Shown: positions 27,401-35,003 of the stretch, one piece after another | Position numbering within the stretch: position 1 is the first letter of the stretch | Layout of the letters: every line of letters begins with the position of its first letter | DNA from: Stutzerimonas stutzeri | GTDB taxonomy: Bacteria; Pseudomonadota; Gammaproteobacteria; Pseudomonadales; Pseudomonadaceae | Assembly: GCF_024448955.1 (NCBI RefSeq) | Contig: NZ_JAMOIH010000006.1 | Span: forward strand, 206,777 to 270,776 | Direction of reading: 5' to 3' | DNA: 64,000 nt | The notes under the pieces: generated by a model | Told to the model about the DNA's origin: nothing | The model's database searches: none | The model's input: only the letters and a program-made list of their open reading frames with translations | Program-made: the position numbers and the translations under genes

Positions 27401-27730
27401 TTATCCTGCCATACGCTCACATTCCTCAGCGCAGTTCATGCACGCCTTCGCACACTCTTGGCAATGATCCATTTCATGCTTCGCGCATTCCTCTCCGCAT
27501 GCACGGCAGATCTTGGCGCAAAGGGCGCAGAACTTCTTAGCATATTCACTTTCGCGGCTCATCAGTGTGGCAGCCAACCTGCAAATGTCCGCGCAGTCGC
27601 GGTCAAGCTCGATGCAGCGAGCCATCATTTTTACATCATCCTCGCGTAGGCAAGCAGAGGCGCACATTTCGCACACTAGGGCACAGTTCGAACAAGCTTG
27701 GATACAGGATGCGAACATTGAGTTTGTCAT
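27401..27730 (-). CDS. Cys-rich four-helix copper storage protein (Csp type)
   Basis: A 109-residue protein with 19 Cys in repeating C-x2/3-C spacing (for example CIQACSNCALVCEMC and CALCAKICRACGEEC). This is the pattern of four-helix-bundle copper storage proteins that hold many Cu(I) ions inside the bundle. There is no signal peptide, so it should be cytosolic, like Csp3, and buffer copper that escapes the exporters. It is a single gene, with a copper box 124 bp upstream of its ATG. Confidence 0.85.
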   Translation of the reverse strand: MTNSMFASCIQACSNCALVCEMCASACLREDDVKMMARCIELDRDCADICRLAATLMSRESEYAKKFCALCAKICRACGEECAKHEMDHCQECAKACMNCAEECERMAG

Positions 27731-28208
27731 TTACGTTCTCCAGGGTTCGATAGTTGTATTTCGTCGTTTGGTTACTGGCCGATATGGCTCATCAGCCTGT
27801 TAGCAGACACTGAATTACGACACGCTCCTACCGAGCCCGTTTCGAAAAACCTCATTACAATGTTGTAAGGTAAGTCCAACCGCACCGGGGATCTGCGGGC
27901 GCAGTTGGTGGCGATGTGGCCGTCAGATTGCCTGTACGGCTTCGCTAGTCTGTTCGAGATGATTGAGTTGAAAATGAGGGAGCTCCCTGTCGCCACGACT
28001 GGGAGCATTCGTTGGGGAACGGCCGGAGCGCAAGCCGCTTAACTAGGTAAGTTACTGGCCTTGCGGCCTAACTTTTAGGAAGGAAGCAATTGCAAAGCCC
28101 TCCGGTACCGTTGCGTCGACTAGGATGGCCTAGGGCCGATCCTCTGCTTGCTGAACCGCCTTTCTTAGAGCCTCGATCAGAACCGCATAGGCACACATAT
28201 ACCGGATG
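27731..28208. other. Gene-free region between csp and the cytochrome gene
   Basis: 478 bp holding the copper box at 27854. A plus-strand frame from 27869 to about 28041 reads protein-like (DLRAQLVAMWPSDCLYGF) but has no start with ribosome site; it may be a gene fragment. Nothing else recognised. Confidence 0.4.
27854..27869. promoter_or_regulatory. CopR-type box ATTACA-ATGT-TGTAAG
   Basis: Dyad with the common 4-bp spacer, 124 bp upstream of the csp ATG. It presumably induces the copper store. Confidence 0.65.
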
Positions 28209-29018
28209 TTAGTGCTCGTGTTGCTTCCCGTCTGCGTGCACATGGTTTTTTGAAGGGGATTTGCCTTCCGCATCGGCACTGTCACTGCCATTGCTGTGCT
28301 CAACCGCCTGGGGCTCCTCGGACGCATGATGGTCATCGCTTTCGTTATTACCATGATGACCGGAGCCTGATTGGCCGGATGCTCCACCTGTGCTGCTGGA
28401 GCCATGGTGATCCGAGCCGCCACTGTCGCCCTGATGGTGGTCGCCCGAGGCCATCTCGCCGTGTTGCTCACTATGCCCAGCTGGGGTCTCCCCACCACCA
28501 TGCTGGTGACCACCGCTAGACGCAACGAGTGCTCGATACGCTCCTTCATCTAACTCAGGAAGCTTCTGCAGAAAAGCCACCATTCCCCAGATGTACGGGT
28601 CAGCCATGCTTTTACCCCACGCGGGCATCCCAGTGGCCTTAATGCCATGCTTGATGACCCAAAATGTTTTTGCTGGGTCATCGTATGGCCCCGCTTCAGC
28701 CAGGCTGGGTGGAGCGGGATAAAGGCCATTGCTTAGCTCGGTCTCAGCCATGCCTGGCGCCAAATGACAACCCACACACATCGAGTCGTAGTTCCCCGCC
28801 CCGGCGCGGATTTGGTCTTCATCGTCGAGAGATGGCACGACTATGTCTTCGGAGCGAACCTCAATCGAGCGATTGCGAGCAGTTTCCAGGAATGCGTGCA
28901 CGACTCCCGTATGAGGATCATCCGCGGCAACGTTTATTAGTCCCGAGAAAACAACACCGGCCACCACCAACAGGCCTAGTGCGCAGAAGGCAGCGAAGCT
29001 AATAATTATTCTTTTCAT
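28209..29018 (-). CDS. c-type cytochrome with long His-rich C-terminal tail
   Basis: An exported or membrane-anchored protein of 269 residues. It has an N-terminal hydrophobic segment (3-25), then a cytochrome c domain (about 60-155) with the haem site CVGCH and a Met ligand candidate in GMPAWGK. The last 100 residues are low-complexity and dominated by His, Gly, Ser and Asp (GGHQHGGGETPAGHSEQHG). This tail looks like a metal-binding sponge. It follows copB by 9 bp in the leftward cop cluster. It might pass electrons released in Cu(I) oxidation by CopA to the respiratory chain; that is inference. Confidence 0.8.
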   Translation of the reverse strand: MKRIIISFAAFCALGLLVVAGVVFSGLINVAADDPHTGVVHAFLETARNRSIEVRSEDIVVPSLDDEDQIRAGAGNYDSMCVGCHLAPGMAETELSNGLYPAPPSLAEAGPYDDPAKTFWVIKHGIKATGMPAWGKSMADPYIWGMVAFLQKLPELDEGAYRALVASSGGHQHGGGETPAGHSEQHGEMASGDHHQGDSGGSDHHGSSSTGGASGQSGSGHHGNNESDDHHASEEPQAVEHSNGSDSADAEGKSPSKNHVHADGKQHEH

Positions 29019-29027
29019 CTAGGGTCC

Positions 29028-30026
29028 TTAAAACCAAAGCCTGATGCCAGCAACGAACCGCGCCTCATCTACGTCTTCGCCTTCATCTCTCGCCATATCG
29101 GCGGTATTACCGTATGCCCGGCTCCACGTGACGCCGATGTACGGTGCGAACTCACGAACGATTTCGTATCGGAGGCGGAGCCCCACCTCTGTGTTTGCGA
29201 GACCAGCGCCTACTCCGCGCGCAGGATCGTCCTTGCCATAGAAATTGAGCTCGGCAGTCGGTTGGAGGATCAGCCGGTTAGTGAGGAGAATGTCGTACTC
29301 GCCTTCAAAACGTGCTGCTGTCTGCCCACCTTCACCGACGAAGGCGGTGGCTTCCGCCTCAAAGTTATACAGAGCCATCCCCTGGACGCCTAAAGCCGCC
29401 CACGTCTGCGGCGACTCGGGCTTAAAGTCCTGGCGAACACCTGCTACCACATCCCACCAGGGGCTGATGGCACGCCCGTAGAGCGCCTGAATTTCCGCAT
29501 CTTCAGTAACGCCATTCGTTCGCTCACCTTCCGAGCGAAACCAGAACCGATTGATATCGCCACCAACCCAGGCAGTAGCTTCCCAACTGAGGGTGCTACC
29601 TTCATTTGCGTTCTGGTACTCAAGTTGATCTAGCAGAAGGAACCAGGCCAGATACTTGTCATGGACTGTATGACCTTGAAGACCAGGGAAAGCCGCTTCT
29701 CTATCCGCATCGGTCAATACTGGAATGAACGAGGGATGAACCATGCCGGGCATTTCGAGCGTATCGTCATGCTTCATTTGGCCATGGTTCATCGTGCTAT
29801 GGTCCATCGCACCATGACCCATCGCAGAATGGTCCGTTTGCCCACCGGAGCCATGATTCTTAGCTGCGGGCTTCGCTGAAGATGCAGGGGCTTGAGCTGC
29901 CTCAGCAGGAGGGGTTTGATGCATCGAATGATCCATCATCTCGGCAGCGTTGGCTGTCCCTCCAGCCGCTGCGCTCAACGAAACTCCGAGCGCAATCAGA
30001 GCAAAGCGAGAAGGTCTAGTGGTCAT
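29028..30026 (-). CDS. copB: CopB copper resistance outer-membrane protein
   Basis: Outer-membrane copper-binding protein of 332 residues from the ATG at 30026; the frame continues upstream but overlaps the preceding gene. It has a signal peptide (1-26, ending ANA). A Met/His-rich segment (HSMHQTPP, then several [17 protein letters not shown] repeats) follows, then a C-terminal beta-barrel domain (about 110-332) ending RLWF. This fits the CopB family. CopB acts with CopA, CopC and CopD in periplasmic copper sequestration. It overlaps the small Met/His-rich gene by 11 bp. No copC or copD gene is seen in the window. Confidence 0.9.
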   Translation of the reverse strand: MTTRPSRFALIALGVSLSAAAGGTANAAEMMDHSMHQTPPAEAAQAPASSAKPAAKNHGSGGQTDHSAMGHGAMDHSTMNHGQMKHDDTLEMPGMVHPSFIPVLTDADREAAFPGLQGHTVHDKYLAWFLLLDQLEYQNANEGSTLSWEATAWVGGDINRFWFRSEGERTNGVTEDAEIQALYGRAISPWWDVVAGVRQDFKPESPQTWAALGVQGMALYNFEAEATAFVGEGGQTAARFEGEYDILLTNRLILQPTAELNFYGKDDPARGVGAGLANTEVGLRLRYEIVREFAPYIGVTWSRAYGNTADMARDEGEDVDEARFVAGIRLWF

Positions 30027-30318
30027 GGTGCGAATCCACCTCAGTATCAGTGGCCTTGGGGTCATGATCCATCTTGCCGTGCTCCATTTCTCCATGGTCC
30101 ATCGAGCCATGATCCATGTCGTCGTGGTTCATTTTTGAGTTAGAGGTGCCTTGTGTCTGAGATGCCGGCTTGTTGCCTGGATTCTGCGATGAAGCCGATG
30201 ATTGCTTGTGCTGATCATGCTTTTGCTCTGCAAACGCAGCTGACATATTCATTACGCCCAGCAGACTGAACATTAACGCGCTGCCGATAAGAGTTTTACG
30301 CTTCGTAAAATTTCCCAT
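30016..30318 (-). CDS. Met/His-rich small periplasmic protein between copA and copB
   Basis: A 100-residue exported protein with a signal peptide (about 1-30, ending AAFA). The mature part is disordered, first Ser/Gln/Lys-rich and then with repeated [18 protein letters not shown] units, closely resembling the repeats of CopA and CopB beside it. It probably binds several copper ions in the periplasm. It lies 12 bp after copA and overlaps the copB start, so it belongs to the same operon. Confidence 0.7.
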   Translation of the reverse strand: MGNFTKRKTLIGSALMFSLLGVMNMSAAFAEQKHDQHKQSSASSQNPGNKPASQTQGTSNSKMNHDDMDHGSMDHGEMEHGKMDHDPKATDTEVDSHHDH

Positions 30319-30330
30319 ATAAAGTTCCTC

Positions 30331-32172
30331 TTACTCGTCCACTCGGACTTCACGAAACATGCCCATTTCCATGTGAAGCAGTAGGTGACAGTGATAAGCC
30401 CAACGCCCGAGCGCATCGGCTGTCACGCGGTAGCTGCGCTTCGAACCTGGAGGCATGTCGATCGTGTGCTTGCGAACCATGAACTTTCCATTCTCATCTT
30501 CAAGATCGCTCCACATACCATGCAGATGAATCGGATGGGTCATCATGGTGTCGTTGACCAAAGTGATGCGTACCCGCTCGCCATATTTGAGCCGCAGGGG
30601 CTCCGAATCAGAGAACTCTATACCGTCAAATGACCAGGAGAACTTCTCCATGTGGCCGGTGAGATGGAGTTCGATCGTCCGACTGGGCTCACGGCCGTCC
30701 GGATCGGGGAAAGTGCTTCTCAAGTCGCTATAGGTCAGGACTCGGCGGCCGTTGTCTCGTAAGCCAATACCGGGATCGTTCAGCCTATGAGTTGGGCTCA
30801 TGGTCTGCATGTCCACCAGTGGGTTATTGGACTCTGAGGGCGGGTGCGATTGCATACCTGCGCTCATCCCAGCCATTCCAGAGTGGTCCATCCCGGACAT
30901 CCCACCCATTTTGCTGTGATCCATGCCGGCCATTGCGCCCATGTCGCCCATCCCTTGCATGTCACCGTGGTTCATGCCGGACATGTTGCTATGGTCCATC
31001 GCGCCCATGTCGCCGCCATGGTCCATGCCCGCCATACCGCCCATGCTGCCGTGATCCATCCCCATGTCGTCCATGGTGATTAGTGGTCGAGGATCGGTTT
31101 CTGGAACAGGAGCGCTCAGCCCTTCGGCAACCGCTAGCGTGCCACGGGCGTATCCTGTGCGATCCATCGATTGGGCGAAGATCGTGTAAGCCTCCTCGGT
31201 CGCAGGCTCGACAATCACATCGTAGGTTTCTGCCACGGCAATGCGGAATTCGTCGACGCTAACTGGGTTGACGTATTGGCCATCGGCTGCGACTACAGTC
31301 ATCTTCAGCCCTGGAATGCGGACATCGAAATAGCTCATGGCCGAGCCGTTGATGAACCGCAGACGAAGCTTCTCGCCGGGCTTAAAGATGCCGGTCCAGT
31401 TCCCGTCGGGTGCTTGGCCGTTCATTAGATAGGTATAGGTGTAGCCGCTTACGTCGGCGAGGTCGGTGGGACTCATTTTCATCTGAGCCCACATTTTCCG
31501 ATTCGCAATCGTAGCGGCCCAGCCGTCTTCGCTCACATCGTTAATGAAGTCTCCGACAGTGCGCTTGTGGAAGTTGTAATAATCGGACTGCTTCTTGAGC
31601 TTAGAAAGGATTCGAGCGGGATCCTCATCGGACCAATCAGTCAACATCACCACATAGTCGCGGTCATAGCTGAACGGTTCGGGATCCTTCGCATCGATGA
31701 CCAAGGGACCATAGACACCAAGCTGCTCTTGTAGGCCTGAATGACTGTGGTACCAATAGGTACCGTTCTGTTTAACCTGAAACTTGTAGACATACATGCC
31801 ATCGGGAGCGATGCCGTGGAAGCTCAATCCAGGCACGCCATCCATGTTGGCCGGCAGGATCATGCCGTGCCAGTGAATCGATGTATCTTCGCTCAACTTA
31901 TTTCTGACTCGCAGCGTGACGGTATCCCCTTCACGCCAACGTAGAAGCGGCCCTGGGATGGTCCCATTGATAGTCATCGCTGTCCGGGCCGCGCCGGTGA
32001 TATTGACCGGCGTCTCCCCAATCAGCAGATCGAACTCCGTGCCACTTAGTACGCTGGGCTGGCCTGGGCTAGTCACTGCCCAGACCGGAGCTCGCCACAA
32101 GCCAAGACCGCCAAGGATGCCTGCGGCAGTCAAGCCTTTAACAAAGGTTCGCCTAGAGGTTTTACGTTGCAT
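30331..32172 (-). CDS. copA: CopA multicopper oxidase
   Basis: Periplasmic laccase-like oxidase of 613 residues that oxidises Cu(I) to the less toxic Cu(II). A Tat signal (SRRTFVKG, residues 6-13) exports it folded. Three cupredoxin domains carry the four copper-site motifs: HWHG, WYHSHSG, HPIHLHG and HCHLLLHMEMGM. Between domains 2 and 3 (about 370-450) is a long Met/His/Gly-rich insert with repeats such as MDHGSMGGMAGMDHGG. This extra copper store is typical of plasmid- and island-borne CopA. It is the first gene of the leftward copA-(30016)-copB-cytochrome cluster, with a copper box 154 bp upstream. Confidence 0.93.
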   Translation of the reverse strand: MQRKTSRRTFVKGLTAAGILGGLGLWRAPVWAVTSPGQPSVLSGTEFDLLIGETPVNITGAARTAMTINGTIPGPLLRWREGDTVTLRVRNKLSEDTSIHWHGMILPANMDGVPGLSFHGIAPDGMYVYKFQVKQNGTYWYHSHSGLQEQLGVYGPLVIDAKDPEPFSYDRDYVVMLTDWSDEDPARILSKLKKQSDYYNFHKRTVGDFINDVSEDGWAATIANRKMWAQMKMSPTDLADVSGYTYTYLMNGQAPDGNWTGIFKPGEKLRLRFINGSAMSYFDVRIPGLKMTVVAADGQYVNPVSVDEFRIAVAETYDVIVEPATEEAYTIFAQSMDRTGYARGTLAVAEGLSAPVPETDPRPLITMDDMGMDHGSMGGMAGMDHGGDMGAMDHSNMSGMNHGDMQGMGDMGAMAGMDHSKMGGMSGMDHSGMAGMSAGMQSHPPSESNNPLVDMQTMSPTHRLNDPGIGLRDNGRRVLTYSDLRSTFPDPDGREPSRTIELHLTGHMEKFSWSFDGIEFSDSEPLRLKYGERVRITLVNDTMMTHPIHLHGMWSDLEDENGKFMVRKHTIDMPPGSKRSYRVTADALGRWAYHCHLLLHMEMGMFREVRVDE

Positions 32173-32489
32173 GTGTAGGTTCCAATCAAACTAAGGAGCC
32201 AAGCCGAAACCAGCCGTAAGGTTGGTGTTGCCAGCGTTAATTGATCTTAGAAACTCGCGCACGGTCTGTCTTATCAAGCGACTCGCCTTTAATCGTAAAT
32301 ATGGCATGCCTAAGAAAGACGCGGGATTACATTTTTGTAAGCTTAAAGCGCTTCAGAAATCGCCCAAAAAATCGCCTGTGAGCATGTCAATCTCCAGGTG
32401 GAAGCTGCGCAATGGCTTTTGATTTCCGTGCAAGGATCCGGTTGCAACGATACTCAAGGTGCATGGTCACAGTTGCGTAAGGTTTCGCT
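32173..32489. other. Leader of the copA-copB cluster
   Basis: 317 bp with the copper box at 32326. An AAGGAG-like ribosome site for copA was not clear, as the 5' region near the ATG reads CTACACATG on the coding strand. No further gene seen. Confidence 0.4.
32326..32341. promoter_or_regulatory. CopR-type box ATTACA-TTTT-TGTAAG
   Basis: It lies 154 bp upstream of the multicopper oxidase start. Identical, with its flanks (20 bp in all), to the box before the DUF305 gene. Confidence 0.7.
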
Positions 32490-32699
32490 TCAGCAATTAG
32501 CGTGGGCGTGCTTCGCTGAAGTTGCTTTTGAGGCTACCTCCTGGGCTTGGTCCTTCTGGTCAGCCTGATAACTAGCGATCGCTATTTGGCGAGCCTGCTC
32601 CATACGAGCAAAGGTACGATCACCACCACCTTCTGCCATTGCATAGGAAGAGCTTGCTGCGATGGCGAGCAGTACAGAAACGGATCTGAAGAATTTCAT
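32490..32699 (-). CDS. ptrA: PtrA-like copper-induced periplasmic protein
   Basis: A 69-residue exported protein with a signal peptide (about 1-22, ending YAMA). The mature sequence begins AEGGGDRTFARMEQARQ and ends in HAHANC, a possible metal ligand set. PtrA of P. aeruginosa lies next to copRS and is strongly copper-induced; the same neighbourhood (copR at 33124, divergent) is seen here. It has been linked to type III secretion repression and to copper tolerance, and its mechanism is unsettled. A copper box on the minus strand lies 117 bp upstream. Confidence 0.75.
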   Translation of the reverse strand: MKFFRSVSVLLAIAASSSYAMAEGGGDRTFARMEQARQIAIASYQADQKDQAQEVASKATSAKHAHANC

Positions 32700-32815
32700 T
32701 ACTTGTTACCTCGTTCGAAGACATGGGAGACCCAGCGCAGCTCCATAAATAGGGGCTTTGGCTTGGTCCTGTGTCTAAGCTAACCGAGCGTTCCTGTCAG
32801 AAGCCTGATTTAGAC

Positions 32816-32831
32816 ATTACGGTTTCGTCAG
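32816..32831 (-). promoter_or_regulatory. CopR-type box upstream of ptrA
   Basis: On the minus strand it reads CTGACGAAACCGTAAT, one mismatch from CTGACA-n5-GTAAT, 117 bp before the ptrA start. Confidence 0.55.
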
Positions 32832-32922
32832 TAATGCATAAAAGCAGTGAGCCCAAGCGAAAGCGCAGGTAGCGTGCATGGTGCCTTTTCGTTCAGGCAA
32901 ATAGGTCTTGTTTCCAGCGGGC

Positions 32923-32947
32923 AAAAAAAGGGCGCCATCTAGGCGCC
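32923..32947 (-). terminator. Minus-strand terminator inside the ptrA-copR spacer
   Basis: On the minus strand the stem GGCGCC / GGCGCC with a 5-base loop is followed by C and seven T. It does not lie after any annotated gene, so it either blocks antisense transcription or ends a small RNA. Confidence 0.6.
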
Positions 32948-33047
32948 GATAGGCCAAAGGAGCATGGAAAAGGCCAAAAAGCAGAGTGTGGGAGCAACTG
33001 CTGATGTAGACGTTAACGCTACAAGCTGTCAGACAGATGATGCGAGC

Positions 33048-33063
33048 ATTACGTTTCTGTAAG
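33048..33063. promoter_or_regulatory. CopR-type box ATTACG-TTTC-TGTAAG
   Basis: Dyad with one substitution in the left arm, 61 bp upstream of the end of the copR leader and 76 bp before its ATG. Suggests autoregulation of copR. Confidence 0.6.
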
Positions 33064-33123
33064 GTACTGGCTGCACGCCCTGACAATCGGCACACTGCTC
33101 CAAATGCCGGAGGGAATACTTTC

Positions 33124-33804
33124 ATGAAGCTTCTTGTTGCTGAAGACGAGCCGAAAACAGGCACCTACCTACAGCAGGGGCTTTCAGAGGCAGGCTTCAC
33201 AGTCGATAGAGTTGAAAACGGGACCGATGCTGCTCAGCACGCGCTTCATACCACATACGACTTGCTCATCTTAGACGTGATGATGCCTGGCCTGGATGGG
33301 TGGCAGGTTTTACAGAAAGTCCGCGCTGCTGGTAATGAGGTTCCCGTGCTCTTTCTCACCGCCCGAGACGGGGTTCAGGATCGAGTAAAGGGATTGGAGT
33401 TGGGCGCTGATGATTATCTCATCAAGCCGTTCGCCTTCTCCGAATTGCTAGCCAGGATCCGTACGTTGCTTCGCCGCGGCAATAATGTCCCCAACCAAAC
33501 AATACTCAAACTCCTCGACCTTGAGGTCGATCTGCTCAGGCGTCGAGTTACGCGATCGGGGAAACGAATAGACCTAACTGCAAAGGAATTCGCACTTCTT
33601 GAGCTATTACTTCGGCGTCGCGGGGAAGTGCTCTCAAAGTCCCTTATCGCCTCCCAAGTATGGGACATGAATTTCGACAGCGATACCAATGTGATTGAGG
33701 TGGCGGTACGACGGCTGAGAGCAAAAATCGATGATGAGTTCGAACCTAAGCTCATACAAACCGCGCGTGGGATGGGCTATTTGATCGACGCGCCAGACCC
33801 CTAG
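33124..33804 (+). CDS. copR: CopR-type copper response regulator
   Basis: OmpR-family response regulator of 226 residues, with a receiver domain (acidic pair E7/D8, D51, K101) and a winged-helix domain (about 130-222). The ATG at 33124 gives [10 protein letters not shown]; the frame is open from 33037, but that stretch crosses the operator. It is closely similar in layout to CzcR at 4048 but clearly distinct. In other pseudomonads copS follows directly. Here the next sequence is a TcmP fragment, and the matching kinase is 10 kb away at 22176. It is the probable binder of the 16-bp boxes in this window. Confidence 0.85.
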   Translation: MKLLVAEDEPKTGTYLQQGLSEAGFTVDRVENGTDAAQHALHTTYDLLILDVMMPGLDGWQVLQKVRAAGNEVPVLFLTARDGVQDRVKGLELGADDYLIKPFAFSELLARIRTLLRRGNNVPNQTILKLLDLEVDLLRRRVTRSGKRIDLTAKEFALLELLLRRRGEVLSKSLIASQVWDMNFDSDTNVIEVAVRRLRAKIDDEFEPKLIQTARGMGYLIDAPDP

Positions 33805-33841
33805 AGCGAAATGCTCGGCATTTCACGCGATGGGCCAAGCT

Positions 33842-34236
33842 ACCGGTACCGATGCGGTTAAGGCGAGCCACCGAGCAAGGAGCGGTGCCGAACCTCAGTT
33901 CTCCGAGCTGGATTTCTTCAGCTGTGGCACGAAGAAGATGGGTCTCTGCGGGGGAGCTATCAGAATATCACTGGATTTGATGCTAGTGCCCTTGCGACGC
34001 CTGGTCTTGCCATCCTTACCGACCGCCAGCAAATCACCGGTCGCAACAGCGATATCGAGCGCCTGCTTTACGCGAAACTCGTCAGCCATGGTGTAGTTGG
34101 TCAATCCGCTCATCAGGCCCAAAAAAGGTTGCCGTTCTACCTCGTAGACCTGGTTGGGCAAGAGCTCTGAAAGTTCTCCTCGGACGCGGTCATCGGTGGC
34201 ATCGTCGAAGTGATGCTCATCCAACAGCAAATCGTG
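33842..34236. repeat. Right copy of the ~395-bp diverged direct repeat
   Basis: Counterpart of 8324-8720 in the same orientation, starting near CCGGTACC and ending at AGCAAATCGTG. Beyond that point the two copies have nothing in common. Confidence 0.8.
33895..34236 (-). pseudogene. TcmP-like gene, C-terminal fragment
   Basis: About 113 codons matching the C-terminal third of the product of 8379-9233 almost residue for residue (QPFLGLMSGLTNYTMADE, KTRRRKGTSIKSSDILIAPP). Nothing upstream resembles the rest of the protein: similarity stops at 34236 and an unrelated fragment on the opposite strand begins. There is no start with ribosome site. Non-expressed remnant. Confidence 0.75.
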
Positions 34237-34243
34237 TTTGCAT

Positions 34244-34408
34244 GATGGCGAGCGTTATGAGGTGCATCTCTGTGAGGCCTGCTTTTTCCGAGCGCTGAGT
34301 GGTCTCCGCCGCGAGCGTATGGTCAACACCATGTTCGACGAGAATCCCGATAGGACTGGCGATGAGTTCGGCCTTGTGCAGCGGAGCGAATTCTGGAAAG
34401 ACAACTGA
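34244..34408 (+). pseudogene. C-terminal fragment of an unknown Cys-containing protein
   Basis: An open frame of 54 codons lacking a start with ribosome site, reading DGERYEVHLCEACFFRAL and ending QRSEFWKDN. The C-x2-C pattern suggests the second half of a zinc ribbon. It begins right after the TcmP fragment, so it looks like another truncated neighbour. Not assigned to a family. Confidence 0.4.
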
Positions 34409-34452
34409 GCTCGGTTCAGATGGGACTATGGATACGGGTAGGAAGTGGGGCG

Positions 34453-34899
34453 TTAGCCTCGCAGATGTAATGCAGCAGAGAAGATCACGTGTTTACTAAT
34501 TCGACTGCCGAGAGACTGACACGCTGAGGTTGAGTACGTGCGATCTCCCTCCACTCGGTACTGGTGCCCAAGCTCGCTACCTTGTGCATCACGAATTGAA
34601 AGGATCTCCAGTAACGGCTCCATCAACCAGCGACCCACCTCGTTCATATGCCCGGGACTCACAAGATACGCCTGCTCCAGCCAGGCGTGCTCGGTCTGCG
34701 CAGCTATGACCTGTTCCAGCAATGGAACCGACGGAACCATTAGCATGCTTCGAAAGGCCGCGTTTCCATCGTCCTCAACGATCTGCAGGTAGAACCAGGG
34801 CCAGGTCATCTCTAGCTCGACATATGACCAGAACTGCACGCCATCTGGCGCTGTTGAGAGCCCAGGAAGCAGTTCCGCATTCCGACTGGTTTTGAACAC
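34453..34899 (-). CDS. Hypothetical protein divergent from an XRE regulator
   Basis: Not recognised. A 148-residue product from a GTG at 34899 with AGGAG seven bases upstream; a TTG at 34941 is also in frame but lies inside the operator. The sequence is acidic with several Trp (WPWFYLQIVED, RWLMEPLLEI) and no signal or membrane segment, so a soluble cytosolic protein is likely. It diverges from the XRE regulator across a 31-bp operator and is probably its regulated partner. A toxin or small-element function is possible but unsupported. Confidence 0.55.
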   Translation of the reverse strand: MFKTSRNAELLPGLSTAPDGVQFWSYVELEMTWPWFYLQIVEDDGNAAFRSMLMVPSVPLLEQVIAAQTEHAWLEQAYLVSPGHMNEVGRWLMEPLLEILSIRDAQGSELGHQYRVEGDRTYSTSACQSLGSRISKHVIFSAALHLRG

Positions 34900-34935
34900 G
34901 CGCCAATCTCCTAATGATAATTGTACTTGATTGAT

Positions 34936-34966
34936 GAACAATATATTTTGTAGTCATATATTGTTC
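34936..34966. promoter_or_regulatory. Operator with 10-bp perfect inverted repeat
   Basis: GAACAATATA and TATATTGTTC separated by 11 bases lie between the divergent genes at 34899 and 35004. AT-rich, perfect and centred in the shared promoter region, it is the likely binding site of the XRE regulator, controlling both genes. Confidence 0.75.
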
Positions 34967-35003
34967 AATCGCGCTTCATCGTTCCATTTTGCGGAGCAGC
35001 AAA

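Larger units (their letters stand above)
32700..33123. other. Divergent ptrA-copR control region
   Basis: 424 bp between the leftward ptrA and rightward copR. It has two copper boxes (32816 for ptrA, 33048 for copR) and a minus-strand terminator hairpin at 32923-32947 lying between them. That arrangement leaves room for a short minus-strand transcript of about 100 nt. Confidence 0.5.

Noticed and set aside
27869..28041. Plus-strand frame downstream of the copper box
   Set aside because: No start with ribosome site and no family resemblance; kept only as a possible fragment.
28130..28549. Minus-strand frame overlapping the cytochrome tail
   Set aside because: Out-of-frame reading of the His-rich low-complexity end.
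8324..34236. TcmP repeats as attachment sites of an integrative element
   Set aside because: They are diverged coding homology hundreds of bases long, not short identical att sites.
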